DNA from: Rhopalosiphum padi
Lineage: Eukaryota; Arthropoda; Insecta; Hemiptera; Aphididae
Assembly (NCBI RefSeq): GCF_020882245.1
Contig: NC_083600.1
Location: 28,210,001-28,274,000, forward strand
DNA: 64,000 bases
Direction of reading: 5' to 3'
The notes under the pieces are model-generated. The model did not search any database and had not been told where the DNA came from. It worked only from the letters and a program-made list of their open reading frames with translations. The translations under genes were made by a program, and so were the position numbers. Shown in pieces: positions 1 to 10,799 of this stretch (within the stretch, counting starts at the first letter, position 1; each line of letters starts with the position of its first letter).

Positions 1-1198
1 TTGGCATAGTGGGAAATAGGTGATCAGCAATCTCGTTTTCGCGTCCTATTGCAGCTAAACCTGGTGGCTGTCTGCCCAGCCGCCCCGAAACAATTCTGTA
101 TGGCACACCCCAGGGATCGTTATCTACCGATGCGCAAAGAGCAGCCCAGCTAAGCTTCTGTGACTTACGGATGGAAACGCGTAAAGCCTTGCGTGCCTCT
201 CTGAAGGCAATTCTTTCCGCTGTACTGCCATCAGGGCCTTGTCTCTTAACCACTCTGAGATATATGCGCCTATTCCTTATGCATTTGGCTCTAAGGTCGG
301 CAATCTCATGGTTCCACCAATGAACTGCTTTCCGTTTGTGGGCTCCGTAGACTCTTCTGGGCATACAAGAATCGCAGGCATTAACCAGATAGTTGTTGAG
401 AACCTCTGCTGCGTCATCCACCGAAGCAGGCTCCTCCAAAACCGGTGGTCCCTCATCCAACTTTCGAGAGAGCGCAGCATAATCGAGCTTACGTGTGGCC
501 CATCCTAGATGTACACCCCGTCCCATGGGTACGTTATCGTTAAGTGTTCGCGAGTAGGGAATGAGGTTGAATGTGATGTAGTTGTGGTCGCTACCGGAAT
601 AGTCATCGAGGACCTCCCAGTCCACTACCTCGTAGGGGCCCGGGCCCGAGAAGGTTACATCAATGACCGAAGAAGACGCCCCTCTCTGGAAGGTAGGGTG
701 GCTTCCAACGTTGTTGGCCCAGAGTCCAAGACTTGCGGCAAAGGATTCAAGAGCTTCTCCTTTACTATCATCTACACTAGAGCCCCAGTACGTGGACTTA
801 GCATTAAAGTCACCAGCAACCAGGAGAGTTTCATTCTCTCTTTCCCCCTGTCTTATAGCTTGTTCAAGACCATCCAGGAATCCCTTAAAGGCATTCAGGC
901 GGTCCTCTGCAGAGTCGCCGTTGGGGGTCCAGTAGCAGCTGAATGCTCTAACATTCCCAAATCGGAGCCATGCAAAGCCCGGGCCAGAACCAGTCTCCTC
1001 CGCCACAATGCCCGCAATGGTGGTCAGTGCTATTGAGCACCTCCCGTCTGAACTAGAAGCCCAGCTGGGGTGGTTACATGGGGATCTGTTGTGCTCACTG
1101 AGGATGAGGAGGCCAATGTCCATGTTCAGCACGGTTCGGGAAAGTAGCTGTTGGGCAGCCCAGTCGGTGTGGAGGTTGATTTGCAAGCAGTGAATCAT
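1..1198 (-). CDS. LINE ORF2: endonuclease domain, truncated by window edge
   Basis: This is the N-terminal ~399 codons of the retrotransposon polyprotein, read from ATG at 1198 down to base 1 without a stop. The apurinic/apyrimidinic-like endonuclease that nicks the target DNA is complete. Visible motifs are LQINLHTDWA (residues 5-14), LSEHN with the metal-binding Glu near 35, CYWTPN near 88-93, AGDFNAKS near 128-135, SVIDVTF near 177-183 and GSDHNYI with the catalytic Asp-His near 202-208. The reverse transcriptase domain should lie beyond the left edge. The ATG overlaps the ORF1 stop in the arrangement ATGA, suggesting translation by termination-reinitiation. All recognised catalytic positions are kept, so the enzyme could be functional. 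Confidence 0.88.
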   Translation of the reverse strand, partial: MIHCLQINLHTDWAAQQLLSRTVLNMDIGLLILSEHNRSPCNHPSWASSSDGRCSIALTTIAGIVAEETGSGPGFAWLRFGNVRAFSCYWTPNGDSAEDRLNAFKGFLDGLEQAIRQGERENETLLVAGDFNAKSTYWGSSVDDSKGEALESFAASLGLWANNVGSHPTFQRGASSSVIDVTFSGPGPYEVVDWEVLDDYSGSDHNYITFNLIPYSRTLNDNVPMGRGVHLGWATRKLDYAALSRKLDEGPPVLEEPASVDDAAEVLNNYLVNACDSCMPRRVYGAHKRKAVHWWNHEIADLRAKCIRNRRIYLRVVKRQGPDGSTAERIAFREARKALRVSIRKSQKLSWAALCASVDNDPWGVPYRIVSGRLGRQPPGLAAIGRENEIADHLFPTMP

Positions 1199-2730
1199 TG
1201 CTTAGAGCGTGATCCATCTCCGCTGGCTTCCCGCCGAGACTGCGCTTGCGAATTGTGCCCAGCAAGTATCTTGAGCGCCTCCTTCCTGGCTTTGCACATA
1301 CCTGAACCTGGCTTATGTTCAAAACGTTCAATGCCTGCTCTCTCACATGCAACACATCGGTCCTTTTCCGCCAAACAGTCTTTAAGTTCGTGTCCTGGTT
1401 CTCCACAGCGTCTGCAATTCAACGATAAGTCGGGCCCGGAACAATTATCACTCCGATGACCGAATCCGTGACATCTAAAGCACTTTTCGGGTTCAGGACG
1501 CCTAGGACGAACGCGGCACATTGTCCATCCAATAGGGACGCGAGTTACAATAGCGGCAGAAGCTCTAGTCATTCTGGCGGTAGCAATTTGCTGGCCGGAC
1601 ATGGTGGACCAAAGGCCAGTGATTTGAACTGCCTGTCGTTCGCAAATTGCAGCTTGGTCATCTTCGGATCCGGGTATTGCCGCCCGCAATGCCGAAAGAA
1701 CCTCACCCTCGGTCGTCACTGCGTCGAGGTCAACAATCTCAACAACAGTAAACTGGCTAAGCTGTGACACTCCTCCAACCGCATCACCCAGCCTGGTGGC
1801 TATGGCCGACGACAATTTCTGGGCTGCTACTACAGATCCCGCACCTTTGGCTAACTCAACCAGCAAGTGCCCATCCCTGGTTTTGCGCATGCCAGTAACC
1901 TGAGCTCCCAGCTCAACCAAGTTCACCTCGCTGTTATTCCTTACTGCACGAACGGTGTCAGCGTACGACGAGCCGGCAGCCACCTTGACTAAAACCGCCG
2001 GAGGCTTAGCCCTGAACTTCGCCCCAGTCCTCATAGGTATAGGAAGGCCCATTGCTCTTCCACTGTGCGGAGCTGCAGTTGCTTTCCTGCCAACAACTTC
2101 CCTCCACCCTTCGCCATCCGTCTCCATCGCCGAATCAGCTCCAGTATCGGCATGATTTTCCACTGCTGATGGCCCCCGTGCACCTGCCTTGGCTGCGCGA
2201 CGTCTTGACGACTCCTTCTTCCGGCGCTCCTGCTCACTCTCCCACCAATTAGGAGTCAGAACGGTGTCAGTTCCGACGTCCACCATCTCCGGCCTGCTGA
2301 GGCCCTTGTCCACTGAGCCGGTCACTAGTACATCTCTCAATTTCTTAGCTGGGGGGAGAAGTGGTGATCTCAATTTACCCTTTTTTGTTAGCATCGGAGC
2401 CACGGTGTCATAGATATCTTCAAGCAACTTCATGAGTCGGTTGGACGCCGATTTATCGCCCCCTGATCTCACTTCGTTCATTGCTGTTTTTAGCGAAGAT
2501 TTTATGTACGCCAGTCCAGCCTCAATCTGGTTCTCACTGCCCCCCACAGTGGAGGTGAGTGTGGGGATTGTGCACTTTCTTTTAATACCCATCACTGGTG
2601 TCGTTTCCCCGTCGGTACACGATCTAGCGCCCACCAGTCCGGGACTTGGTGGCCCAGCCATCCCGGCACCCGAGACACCAGATTCAATTTCCATGACGAC
2701 ATCATCGACCTCGAGGTTGCCGTGATTCAT
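1195..2730 (-). CDS. LINE ORF1: gag-like protein with three zinc knuckles
   Basis: An uninterrupted 511-residue protein that should bind element RNA and form the ribonucleoprotein particle. The N-terminal half is charged and low in complexity. A conserved central region (about residues 270-410) resembles the R1-type ORF1 core. Three knuckles follow: CFRCHGFGHRSDNC (417-430) and CRRCGEPGHELKDC (439-452), both CX2CX4HX4C, and a longer third at about 459-479 beginning CVAC and ending HKPGSGMC. The tail is basic and serine-rich. The stop TGA (1195-1197) shares two bases with the ORF2 start codon. The length and three-knuckle layout fit R1-clade ORF1 proteins. Confidence 0.88.
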   Translation of the reverse strand: MNHGNLEVDDVVMEIESGVSGAGMAGPPSPGLVGARSCTDGETTPVMGIKRKCTIPTLTSTVGGSENQIEAGLAYIKSSLKTAMNEVRSGGDKSASNRLMKLLEDIYDTVAPMLTKKGKLRSPLLPPAKKLRDVLVTGSVDKGLSRPEMVDVGTDTVLTPNWWESEQERRKKESSRRRAAKAGARGPSAVENHADTGADSAMETDGEGWREVVGRKATAAPHSGRAMGLPIPMRTGAKFRAKPPAVLVKVAAGSSYADTVRAVRNNSEVNLVELGAQVTGMRKTRDGHLLVELAKGAGSVVAAQKLSSAIATRLGDAVGGVSQLSQFTVVEIVDLDAVTTEGEVLSALRAAIPGSEDDQAAICERQAVQITGLWSTMSGQQIATARMTRASAAIVTRVPIGWTMCRVRPRRPEPEKCFRCHGFGHRSDNCSGPDLSLNCRRCGEPGHELKDCLAEKDRCVACERAGIERFEHKPGSGMCKARKEALKILAGHNSQAQSRREASGDGSRSKQ

Positions 2731-3169
2731 GCTCCTGCGGCTCAGAGCTTTCTAACTACGCGTCACCCTGTATAATATACAGTGTGCAGGTAGTCTGAGC
2801 GGTTCCGTGTGCTATTTGTTTATATAGCTGTTTCAGCTGCGCGCCGCCCGAAATCGCGATAACGAGCTCGGCGATAGCGGCGACGACCGTTCGCCGGTTG
2901 ACCTTTGGCCGACCGCGGGCCGATAAGAAAAGTAGTAAATGTTACTCTTACCTTAATCAGTAGTCGTACAAACCTAACTTAAAACTGCCCTTATGGGGAA
3001 AGTTCTTATAGGACCGACTCAAAATCGACACCGATCCTCGCGCGCACTTTTCAGGCACCTCTAGGTACAAAAATCACAAAAAACTGTTAACAATTGTCAG
3101 CTGGAGGCGCAATAATATTAGAACAGTGCTATTACGCATGCTACCACTAAGACAGCCACCGCTGAACTG
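2731..3169 (-). promoter_or_regulatory. Putative LINE 5' UTR and junction to the tandem array
   Basis: Between the ORF1 start and the first tandem repeat lie about 440 bases without a gene. Roughly 2820-2935 is CpG-rich (GCGCGCCGCCCG, GCGATAGCGGCGACGACC) and probably belongs to the element's 5' UTR with an internal promoter. From 2935 to 3169 the composition shifts toward the AT-rich host style, with one more CpG cluster near 3035-3045. I cannot fix the 5' end of the element or see a target-site duplication, because the 3' end is outside the window. Confidence 0.4.
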
Positions 3170-5612
3170 AAATTTAACATACTTAAAATCACTAAACACC
3201 ACATTTTTGAAAAAAACTCGTATGCACATTTTTGCGGTGGAGGATTTGGTTTTGGACTCTGAAACTTTTCAGGCGATGTTAGTAGTGTAGTCGCAACACA
3301 TTGCGAGCAAAAAATCGCGGAACTTTTGATATTTTTTTTTATTTTATATGCCTTCATCACTTTTTTGTCGATTTTCGTTACTTTTTCATTTTTTTGCCGT
3401 AAAAACTAGTTTTACGTATTTTGAAGTACTTATACCGTACAGAAAGTTTCTGCAAACGATGTAGCGTGAACGAGGGACCATCAGCCTAAGTAGTTATAAC
3501 AAAAAATTTGCGAAAATCCAAATTTAACATACTTAAAATCACTAAACACCACATTTTTGAAAAAAACTCGTATGCACATTTTTGGGGTGGAGGATTTGGT
3601 TTTGGACTCTGAAACTTTTCAGGCGATGTTAGTAGTGTAGTCGCAACACATTGCGAGCAAAAAATCGCGGAACTTTTGATATTTTTTTTTATTTTATATG
3701 CCTTCGTCACTTTTTTGTCGATTTTCGTTACTTTTTCATTTTTTTGCCGTAAAAACTAGTTTTACGTATTTTGAAGTACTTATACCGTACAGAAAGTTTC
3801 TGCAAACGATGTAGCGTGAACGAGGGACCATCAGCCTAAGTAGTAATAACAAAAAATTTGCGAAAATCTAAATTTAACATACTTAAAATCACTAAACACC
3901 ACATTTTTGAAAAAAACTCGTATGCACATTTTTGGGGTGGAGGATTTGGTTTTGGACTCTGAAACTTTTCAGGCGTTGTTAGTAGTGTAGTCGAAACACA
4001 TTGCGAGCAAAAAATCGTGGAACTTTTGATATTTTTTTTTTATTTTATATGTCTTCGTTACCTTTTTTGTCGATTTTCGTCACTTTTTCATTTTTTTGCC
4101 GTAAAAACTAGTTTTACGTCTTTTGAAGTACTTATACCGTACAGAAAGTTTCTACAAACGATGTAGCGTGAACGAGGGACCATCAGCCTAAGTAGTTATA
4201 ACAAAAAATTTGCGAAAATCCAAATTTAACATACTTAAAATCACTAAACACCACATTTTTGAAAAAAACTCGTATGCACATTTTTGGGGTGGAGGATTTG
4301 GTTTTGGACTCTGAAACTTTTCAGGCGTTGTTAGTAGTGTAGTCGAAACACATTGCGAGCAAAAAATCGCGGAACTTTTGATATTTTTTTTTTATTTTAT
4401 ATGCCTTCGTTACCTTTTTTGTCGATTTTCGTCACTTTTTCATTTTTTTGCCGTAAAAACTAGTTTTACGTCTTTTGAAGTGCTTATACCGTACAGAAAG
4501 TTTCTGCAAACGATGTAACGTGAACGAGGGGCCATCAGCCTAAGTAGTTATAACAAAAAATTTGCGAAAATCCAAATTTAACATACTTAAAATCACTAAA
4601 CACCACATTTTTGAAAAAAACTCGTATGCACATTTTTGGGGTGGAGGATTTGGTTTTGGACTCTGAAACTTTTCAGGCGTTGTTAGTAGTGTAGTCGAAA
4701 CACATTGCGAGCAAAAAATCGTGGAACTTTTGATATTTTTTTTTTATTTTATATGTCTTCGTTACCTTTTTTGTCGATTTTCGTCACTTTTTCATTTTTT
4801 TGCCGTAAAAACTAGTTTTACGTATTTTGAAGTACTTATACCGTACAGAAAGTTTCTGCAAACGATGTAGCGTGAACGAGGGACCATCAGCCTAAGTAGT
4901 TATAACAAAAAATTTGCGAAAATCCAAATTTAACATACTTAAAATCACTAAACACCACATTTTTGAAAAAAACTCGTATGCACATTTTTGGGGTGGAGGA
5001 TTTGGTTTTGGACTCTGAAACTTTTCAGGCGATGTTAGTAGTGTAGTCGCAACACATTGCGAGCAAAAAATCGCGGAACTTTTGATATTTTTTTTTATTT
5101 TATATGCCTTCGTCACTTTTTTGTCGATTTTCGTTACTTTTTCATTTTTTTGCCGTAGAAACTAGTTTTACGTATTTTGAAGTACTTATACCGTACAGAA
5201 AGTTTCTGCAAACGATGTAGCGTGAACGAGGGACCATCAGCCTAAGTAGTTATAACAAAAAATTTGCGAAAATCAAAATTTAACATACTTAAAATCACTA
5301 AACACCACATTTTTGAAAAAAACTCGTATGCACATTTTTGGAGTGACGGATTTGGTTTTGGACTCTGAAACTTTTCAGGCGTTGTTAGTAGTGTAGTCGA
5401 AACACATTGCGAGCAAAAAATCGCGGAACTTTTGATATTTTTTTTTTTTTATATGCCTTCGTTACCTTTTTTGTCGATTTTCGTCACTTTTTCATTTTTT
5501 TGCCGTAAAAACTAGTTTTACGTCTTTTGAAGTACTTATACTGTACAGAAAGTTTCTGCAAACGATGTAGCGTGAACGAGGGACCATCAGCCTAAGTAGT
5601 TATAACAAAAAA
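3170..5612. repeat. Satellite-like array: seven tandem ~350-bp units
   Basis: Seven near-identical head-to-tail units begin with AATTTAACATACTTAAAATC at 3171, 3521, 3871, 4223, 4575, 4927 and 5277, giving periods of 350 or 352 bp. The array starts abruptly after CTGAACTGA at 3169 and stops at 5612, about 15 bases short of a seventh full period. Two subtypes are visible. Type A (units 1, 2, 6) carries GGCGATGTTAG and GTCGCAACAC and is 350 bp; type B (units 3, 4, 5, 7) carries GGCGTTGTTAG and GTCGAAACAC, with 352-bp periods where measurable. The order is A-A-B-B-B-A-B. Each unit holds a near-palindrome around ACTAGT flanked by GTAAAA/TTTTAC. Short minus-strand reading frames in type A units are probably chance products of the repeat. 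Confidence 0.95.
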
Positions 5613-7217
5613 TATATTTTAAGACAGACGTGAGTCATACCACACCGTATGTATATACACACGGCAATAGTGTGGACAAGATAAACGCGCACATACAACT
5701 ATACTGGTACACATTTTACATCTACTTAAGTTCAGATGACGACAGACGCGCTATATTGGTATTGTCTGCACTCCACTGTTCGCGCTGGATGCATGGAGGA
5801 CAAATATAAATTTCAATCACGAGTTGCTAAAGGTCCGCGATTTAAATATCGGTCCGGTATCCTGCAGTGGAGGTTAAATTACTTCTTTCATGTGCCGCCC
5901 GCACTTGCAACAACGTCTGGTCCTTAACGGCGAGAATATAAACAAAAAAAATGGCAGTAGTTCTGAACAGTACATCTGCAATATAAAATGTTTTGGTCGG
6001 ATCCACTTCGGTTGGAGCGAAACACAGCGAACGCAACGATAATCACAACCACGCTGGATGAACACGTCGTGATTGTGTGTGTATATTGTGTATGTATAGA
6101 TCGTACGTATGATTATGTTATATATAATATTATGTGGATCATAACCATATATAAACCGTTTTGTTTGCTTACTCTTCGAATATACCTATTAGAGATGGTA
6201 ACAATAATATATTTTGGAAATGTGTTGGTCTGTTGCCATCACATTGTTACATCATTGTTAAGTAACAATGTGTCAATAATCAAACAAATATCATTCACAA
6301 ATCAAGATTAAATAATATATAGTAATAATAAGAAGAAGAACCTTTGCCATTGTGGATAAACAAACGAAATAAAAAGGCCCATAAATATACAATATTATTA
6401 ATAAATATATTATAGTCATATAGATATATACAAAATATAGATAAATAAAACACGGATAGCGCGTAGTGTTTTCCGGTCCAAAGCTGTTGCCTATTAAAAT
6501 CCAGATAAATTATTCGTTAAAAATATGATACCATTATAATATTACGACTTCACAACATTTGTCTGGTCGGTCATCGTGCCGTACTCATGTCTGTATCCGG
6601 TCGCCACCGATTCCGTGCACTCACACTGTACCCGGAATCGGAAACCAAGCTGCAGGATTGTCACTGCACGATACTTTTATTCCTTTAGAAAATCACCCGT
6701 AAAGTCTCTGCCATCAATAAATCACTATCACCATCGGTCATCGCTGAAATTTGTGAAATAGCAGGTTTGTGTTGTTGATGGCCTCGTCGGTACCGCTTTC
6801 GACTTTATTGCTGCTGTCTATCACGCCAGTAACATTATAGACGTTATTACTCTATCGGCCATTATATCATATAATCACGTGACAAAAGATGTCGAGCCAT
6901 GGAAGTCTCTCACAGACCACAGTGATAAATGTACGTAACATTACGATCAGATTAATGCTTAATTTATTGTTTTTTAAATTATTATTATTAATATTTTAGT
7001 TAGTTTTGTATGCGTTGCACAACGAATCAATCGTTGCCTTCTCCGGTACAGGCTAAACGCGCGCCCTGTCGTCGTCGTCGTCGTCAGTCGTCAATCGTTC
7101 CTCCAAAGCTGCCGGGGCCCGTCGTGCCGCCAGAGGGTAAATCGCATCGACCACCGAACATTCGACTCCAGCAAACCCCCGTCGCGAGTGGTCGGAGAAC
7201 GCGCGCAGGTGACTTAC
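5613..7217. other. Intergenic; no confident gene
   Basis: The sequence right after the array (about 5613-6090) is mixed in composition with several CpG dinucleotides, and could be transposon debris or a promoter. An imperfect foldback lies at 6607-6641, where CCGATTCCG pairs exactly with CGGAATCGG. 7040-7217 is CpG-rich with a short run of CGT triplets near 7070-7087. Short open segments exist on the minus strand (for example about 6740-6830) beside splice-like signals, but none can be tied to a protein family. I do not call a gene here. Confidence 0.4.
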
Positions 7218-8231
7218 CGCCGCGCACCGTTCGTGCTCTTTCCAGTATCTTCCCTATCCATCATACGTCGCCGTCTTCCTATCCGACGTCTTCGGTAAGA
7301 GGGTGTAGCCGGTGTAGGGTTGGATGCCTGCTAATCGCCCCGGATGTAACACACGAACCGCAAAGCTCGCGGGACTCGTTTCCGCTCTGTCGAAAATCTT
7401 CGACGACAAGGAGCGATGAGTGGCATGCCGACCATGCCGGTCACACCCGGTTGAAGCTACCCGACCAAATTCCCAAGTGTTTCGGGCTTCTTCTCTCCTG
7501 CAGACCGGCATCGTGTCCATATCCTTCACGGCTTCACCTGCTCGTCAACACCAGCCAGTAAGTCGTCGGGCAACGAATTTTGTACTTTCGCCTGCTCGTC
7601 ACCGCCAGCCAGTGAGTCTTCGGGCAACGCATCTTCTACTTTTGCCGGCACAATATCGGTATCCATATCCATCGCCTGCTCGTCACCGCCAGCCAGCTCA
7701 TCGTCGGAAACGAAGATAGTCGTTTTTCGATCGAGTGTCAACTCGACCGACTGCACTGCCATTTCCGACGACGGCTCGTCTCCGCTGGACAACGGATGCA
7801 ACAACAGATCATTCATCAAGCCTTGTACATTGTCATTAACGAAAGCTTTCAGTTCTTTTATGAATTCATCGATGTCTATATTTTGTGATGCAATTTTATC
7901 GTTGTACTGTTATGTCGTATTGTAATGTGATTGAAAGTGTGGAATGTGAACGGATAGTCCGGACTTAGAATCATAAATGAAATTTTATAATATTGTCCGA
8001 TAAAGAGAAAATTGAAATCTTTTTTTAAATATAATATATTTCTTTCGATTTAACTCTAATAAATGACATATTGATATTTTTCCGATAAACAAAGTTTTTT
8101 TCAATTATTTTGTAATTTAATTTAAATAATGTATTGCTATATGTATAAAACATATATTATATTACGACTCTACAAGTCCAAACCATTTTACCATTTTTCT
8201 TAAATTCCGTTGTGGCATAAATAGCTCATAG
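7218..8231 (-). CDS. Tentative multi-exon gene, unrecognised acidic/Arg-rich protein (partial)
   Basis: Three minus-strand segments join in phase: 8192-8231 (after a strong acceptor CTTTCCATCTTCCAG, donor ATG|GTAAAA), 7538-7906 (donor CAG|GTGAAG, phase 0) and 7218-7327 (acceptor TTAGCAG, donor CG|GTAAGT). The middle exon encodes 123 residues: a helical-looking start (DEFIKELKAFVNDN), then an acidic stretch with three related copies of the motif LAGGDEQ / LAGVDEQ spaced about 25-30 residues apart. The last segment is arginine-rich (RRRRIGRRRR). No start or stop exon could be placed with confidence, and I do not recognise a family. The region is richer in G+C than its surroundings. A transposon-derived or chance frame remains possible. 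Confidence 0.33.
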
Positions 8232-10799
8232 CTGGAAGATGGAAAGATAAATGACAATCCATACACTCCTCATTACATCAAAAATATTTGAAAAAATTTC
8301 TAAATACATGACGAGATACGTCAGCAATTAGATGTATTACAATTTAATTTAAAATTGTATGGTTTTTATATTACTATTATTTTTTTTTTGTCTTCGCGCA
8401 TCTTTTAATTACCAGTGAAAATTTTATAATATTACGTTTAAACTGTTTAAAGTATTGCAGGCATTGAATTAATTAATGTTGGTTTAGCCGTCAACTTTTC
8501 TGAAAATTAAAATTATTAAAGTAATAATATTTAGTTTAGTATTAATTTAATTTTAGTTATTAAATAATTTTTTTCTCAAATTATGTAGGTACTAGGTATA
8601 ACTTGTTTTAACGTTTTAAAGTAATTATTAGACTTTTAATTGCTTCACCTTGTATACTTTTAAATGTCTTGTTTAAATTTATATTATGTGTATCAAAATA
8701 AAATTACATGCCTAAAATTGAACTGCAAAGAACCGAAAACCCTTTAAAACTAAAATTGGTCTTTTTTGATAGAAGTTTTATGACACTTTTAACACTTAAC
8801 AGGTTCTTATTGATTTTAATAAATTTAATAAAACAGATTAATTTTATTAATTGCTTTTCGTAATCTCAAGCTGAGTTTACACTTAGGCCCGCCAACTAAT
8901 ATGTGCATAAGTATATAGAGTATAGACATTTAGGTACGATAGAGGCATAGAACTACCATTTCTATACAATAAGATATAGATAACTTAAATTTTATTTTTC
9001 GACTGATCAAATTATGAATCTTACAATTTTTTATAACACATAACCTACCCGGAATTTTGGCCAACTATTGAACATTAACATCTAGATCTAATAACAATTG
9101 GTATATGATAATTCCAACAAAGTATAGGTTGTGTTCTTATACACCATTAGTTCTGAAAGTTCTTATAATAATAATAATAATTTAATTCGGTCAAACAATA
9201 TTGTTAAACAATCTGTAGAAATCCAAATGCAGAACTTAAATACAGTGGGTCAGAATAATTCACATGTGGCGCTGCACGCGGTATACATCAACCAACTGTG
9301 TATTGACATTGGTTAAAATGTAAAGCAATCACTAATCAGTATTGAAGAAGTAATTTTCTTGAAATGTATGTTATGACTTATAAGTTATAAGGTTATAACT
9401 ATTTAAGTTTAATATAGGACATACAAATGTATTAAAATTAATTCCAGTCAAGTAACAATATTAATGAATATTTTCCATTTATTTTCTTCACCAAATTATC
9501 AAAGTTCTTTATATTTTATGTTATTTTCATTTTTTCTGTAATAACAACATTGATAATAATACATAACTTGTATGGATTGTACAGTTTTTAAGTAATGGAA
9601 GGTAGATGGACTACATAGTGAACATGTATTCATATACTTGTTTTACATCAACATAGGATAATGGTTTATATTTTGATAATAAATAAAATAAATAATTACT
9701 CAGTTAAATTTTTCAAAAAATATTTGTTTATAATCTGAAACTTATTTTATAATATTAAATACACAAAACATTATTTATTTTTGAACACAATATATTAGAA
9801 CAATAAACGTTCACTTAATTTAAAAATAAGTTAAATTTTTTTTACAATAATATCGGAGTTATTTAAAACATATAATATGTATACTATTTACAGTTTAAAA
9901 ATATAATTTTTCTTCTATTATTAATTGAATATAACATATTTTCATAAAACTTATTAAAATAATATATTAATTTTATTTGTATGCAATATTTTGAAAAAAT
10001 AATTTAAAGAAAAAACTTTACAAGTTGGTAATTTACACATTAATTAGTATAGTGATTAAATTCATAAGGAAAGGACTTGATAATTTAAAATTAACCAATT
10101 TGAATTTACCAAATAAAATAAAATGTACATAAAATCAGTATTAACTACTTAATAGTATAGATTAATACTATAGATATATAACATAATGTCAATGTTATCA
10201 TTTATCACTCATAATATTTATATATATTTGGATTTAACTCAGTAGTGATGCATGAAAGTAGGAGACAAGTAAATACTTATTTACCACTTCCTTCTACCAC
10301 AATTATTGAGGAGAATCAAAATTAAAATAATGAGTGAAAAATAATTGTATAGGTGTAGTGTATCTAAAGTGTTATTTACTTCAATCTATGTAAATAGCAA
10401 ATAGTTAGAATGTAATGATAATATTGTTGAACATTAATAGATACTAACCTATGGTACAATTAAAATATATATACACATTTTTTAGTAAACTAAAGACTTT
10501 CTTACACTTAGTATCATATTTACCTTAAAGCCGTTGTAGGTAACTAAAACTGGATTTAAATATATAAATACTCACGCTTTTCTATAAAATGATTTTTCAA
10601 CTCCAAAAAAGCTCAATGTGGGATGACATTTTTATTTTTAGGCTAATTATGTTTATGGTATTTTAGAAACTAATGATTGTTATTTTAAAATAAATTTATA
10701 TTCTTAAATCTCAATGTATAAATAAACAGATATTTATAGATATCTGCTAACTCCGTAAGCAAAATAAATAAGATAGGCATACAAATATACTATAATAAA
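8232..10799. other. AT-rich intergenic DNA, nothing recognised
   Basis: About 2.5 kb of very AT-rich sequence with homopolymer runs and no open frame showing protein-like composition or splice continuity. The frame at 9131-9316 contains a polyasparagine run and ends without context, and is judged spurious. Confidence 0.5.

Larger units (their letters stand above)
1..2935 (-). mobile_element. R1-clade non-LTR retrotransposon (LINE), 5' portion
   Basis: The element lies on the minus strand with its 5' end to the right, and the left window edge cuts it inside ORF2. It has the standard two-ORF layout: a gag-like ORF1 with three C-terminal zinc knuckles, followed by ORF2 opening with an apurinic-like endonuclease domain. 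No stop or frameshift interrupts either ORF in the part visible, so this copy looks young. Base composition is far richer in G+C than the host DNA around it. The exact 5' boundary is not proven; CpG-rich sequence extends to about 2935 and AT-rich sequence follows. Three zinc knuckles plus an endonuclease N-terminus are typical of the R1 clade (R1, TRAS, SART and relatives), many of which insert at specific sites. Confidence 0.85.

Noticed and set aside
239..2725. Plus-strand frames opposite the LINE ORFs
   Set aside because: They are shadows of the GC-rich minus-strand ORF1 and ORF2, which show family motifs; the plus frames show none.
3118..5116. Recurrent 74-80-residue minus-strand frames (starting MTKAYKIKKN or MMKAYKIKKN) in the tandem array
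   Set aside because: They occur only in type A units, are broken by length changes in the poly-A tract of type B units, and have no initiation or splice context; they follow from the repeat itself.
7010..7561. 183-codon plus-strand frame with CRRRRRQ start
   Set aside because: Its composition is driven by CGT-triplet and CpG content; the minus strand of the same region shows better splice continuity and repeat structure.
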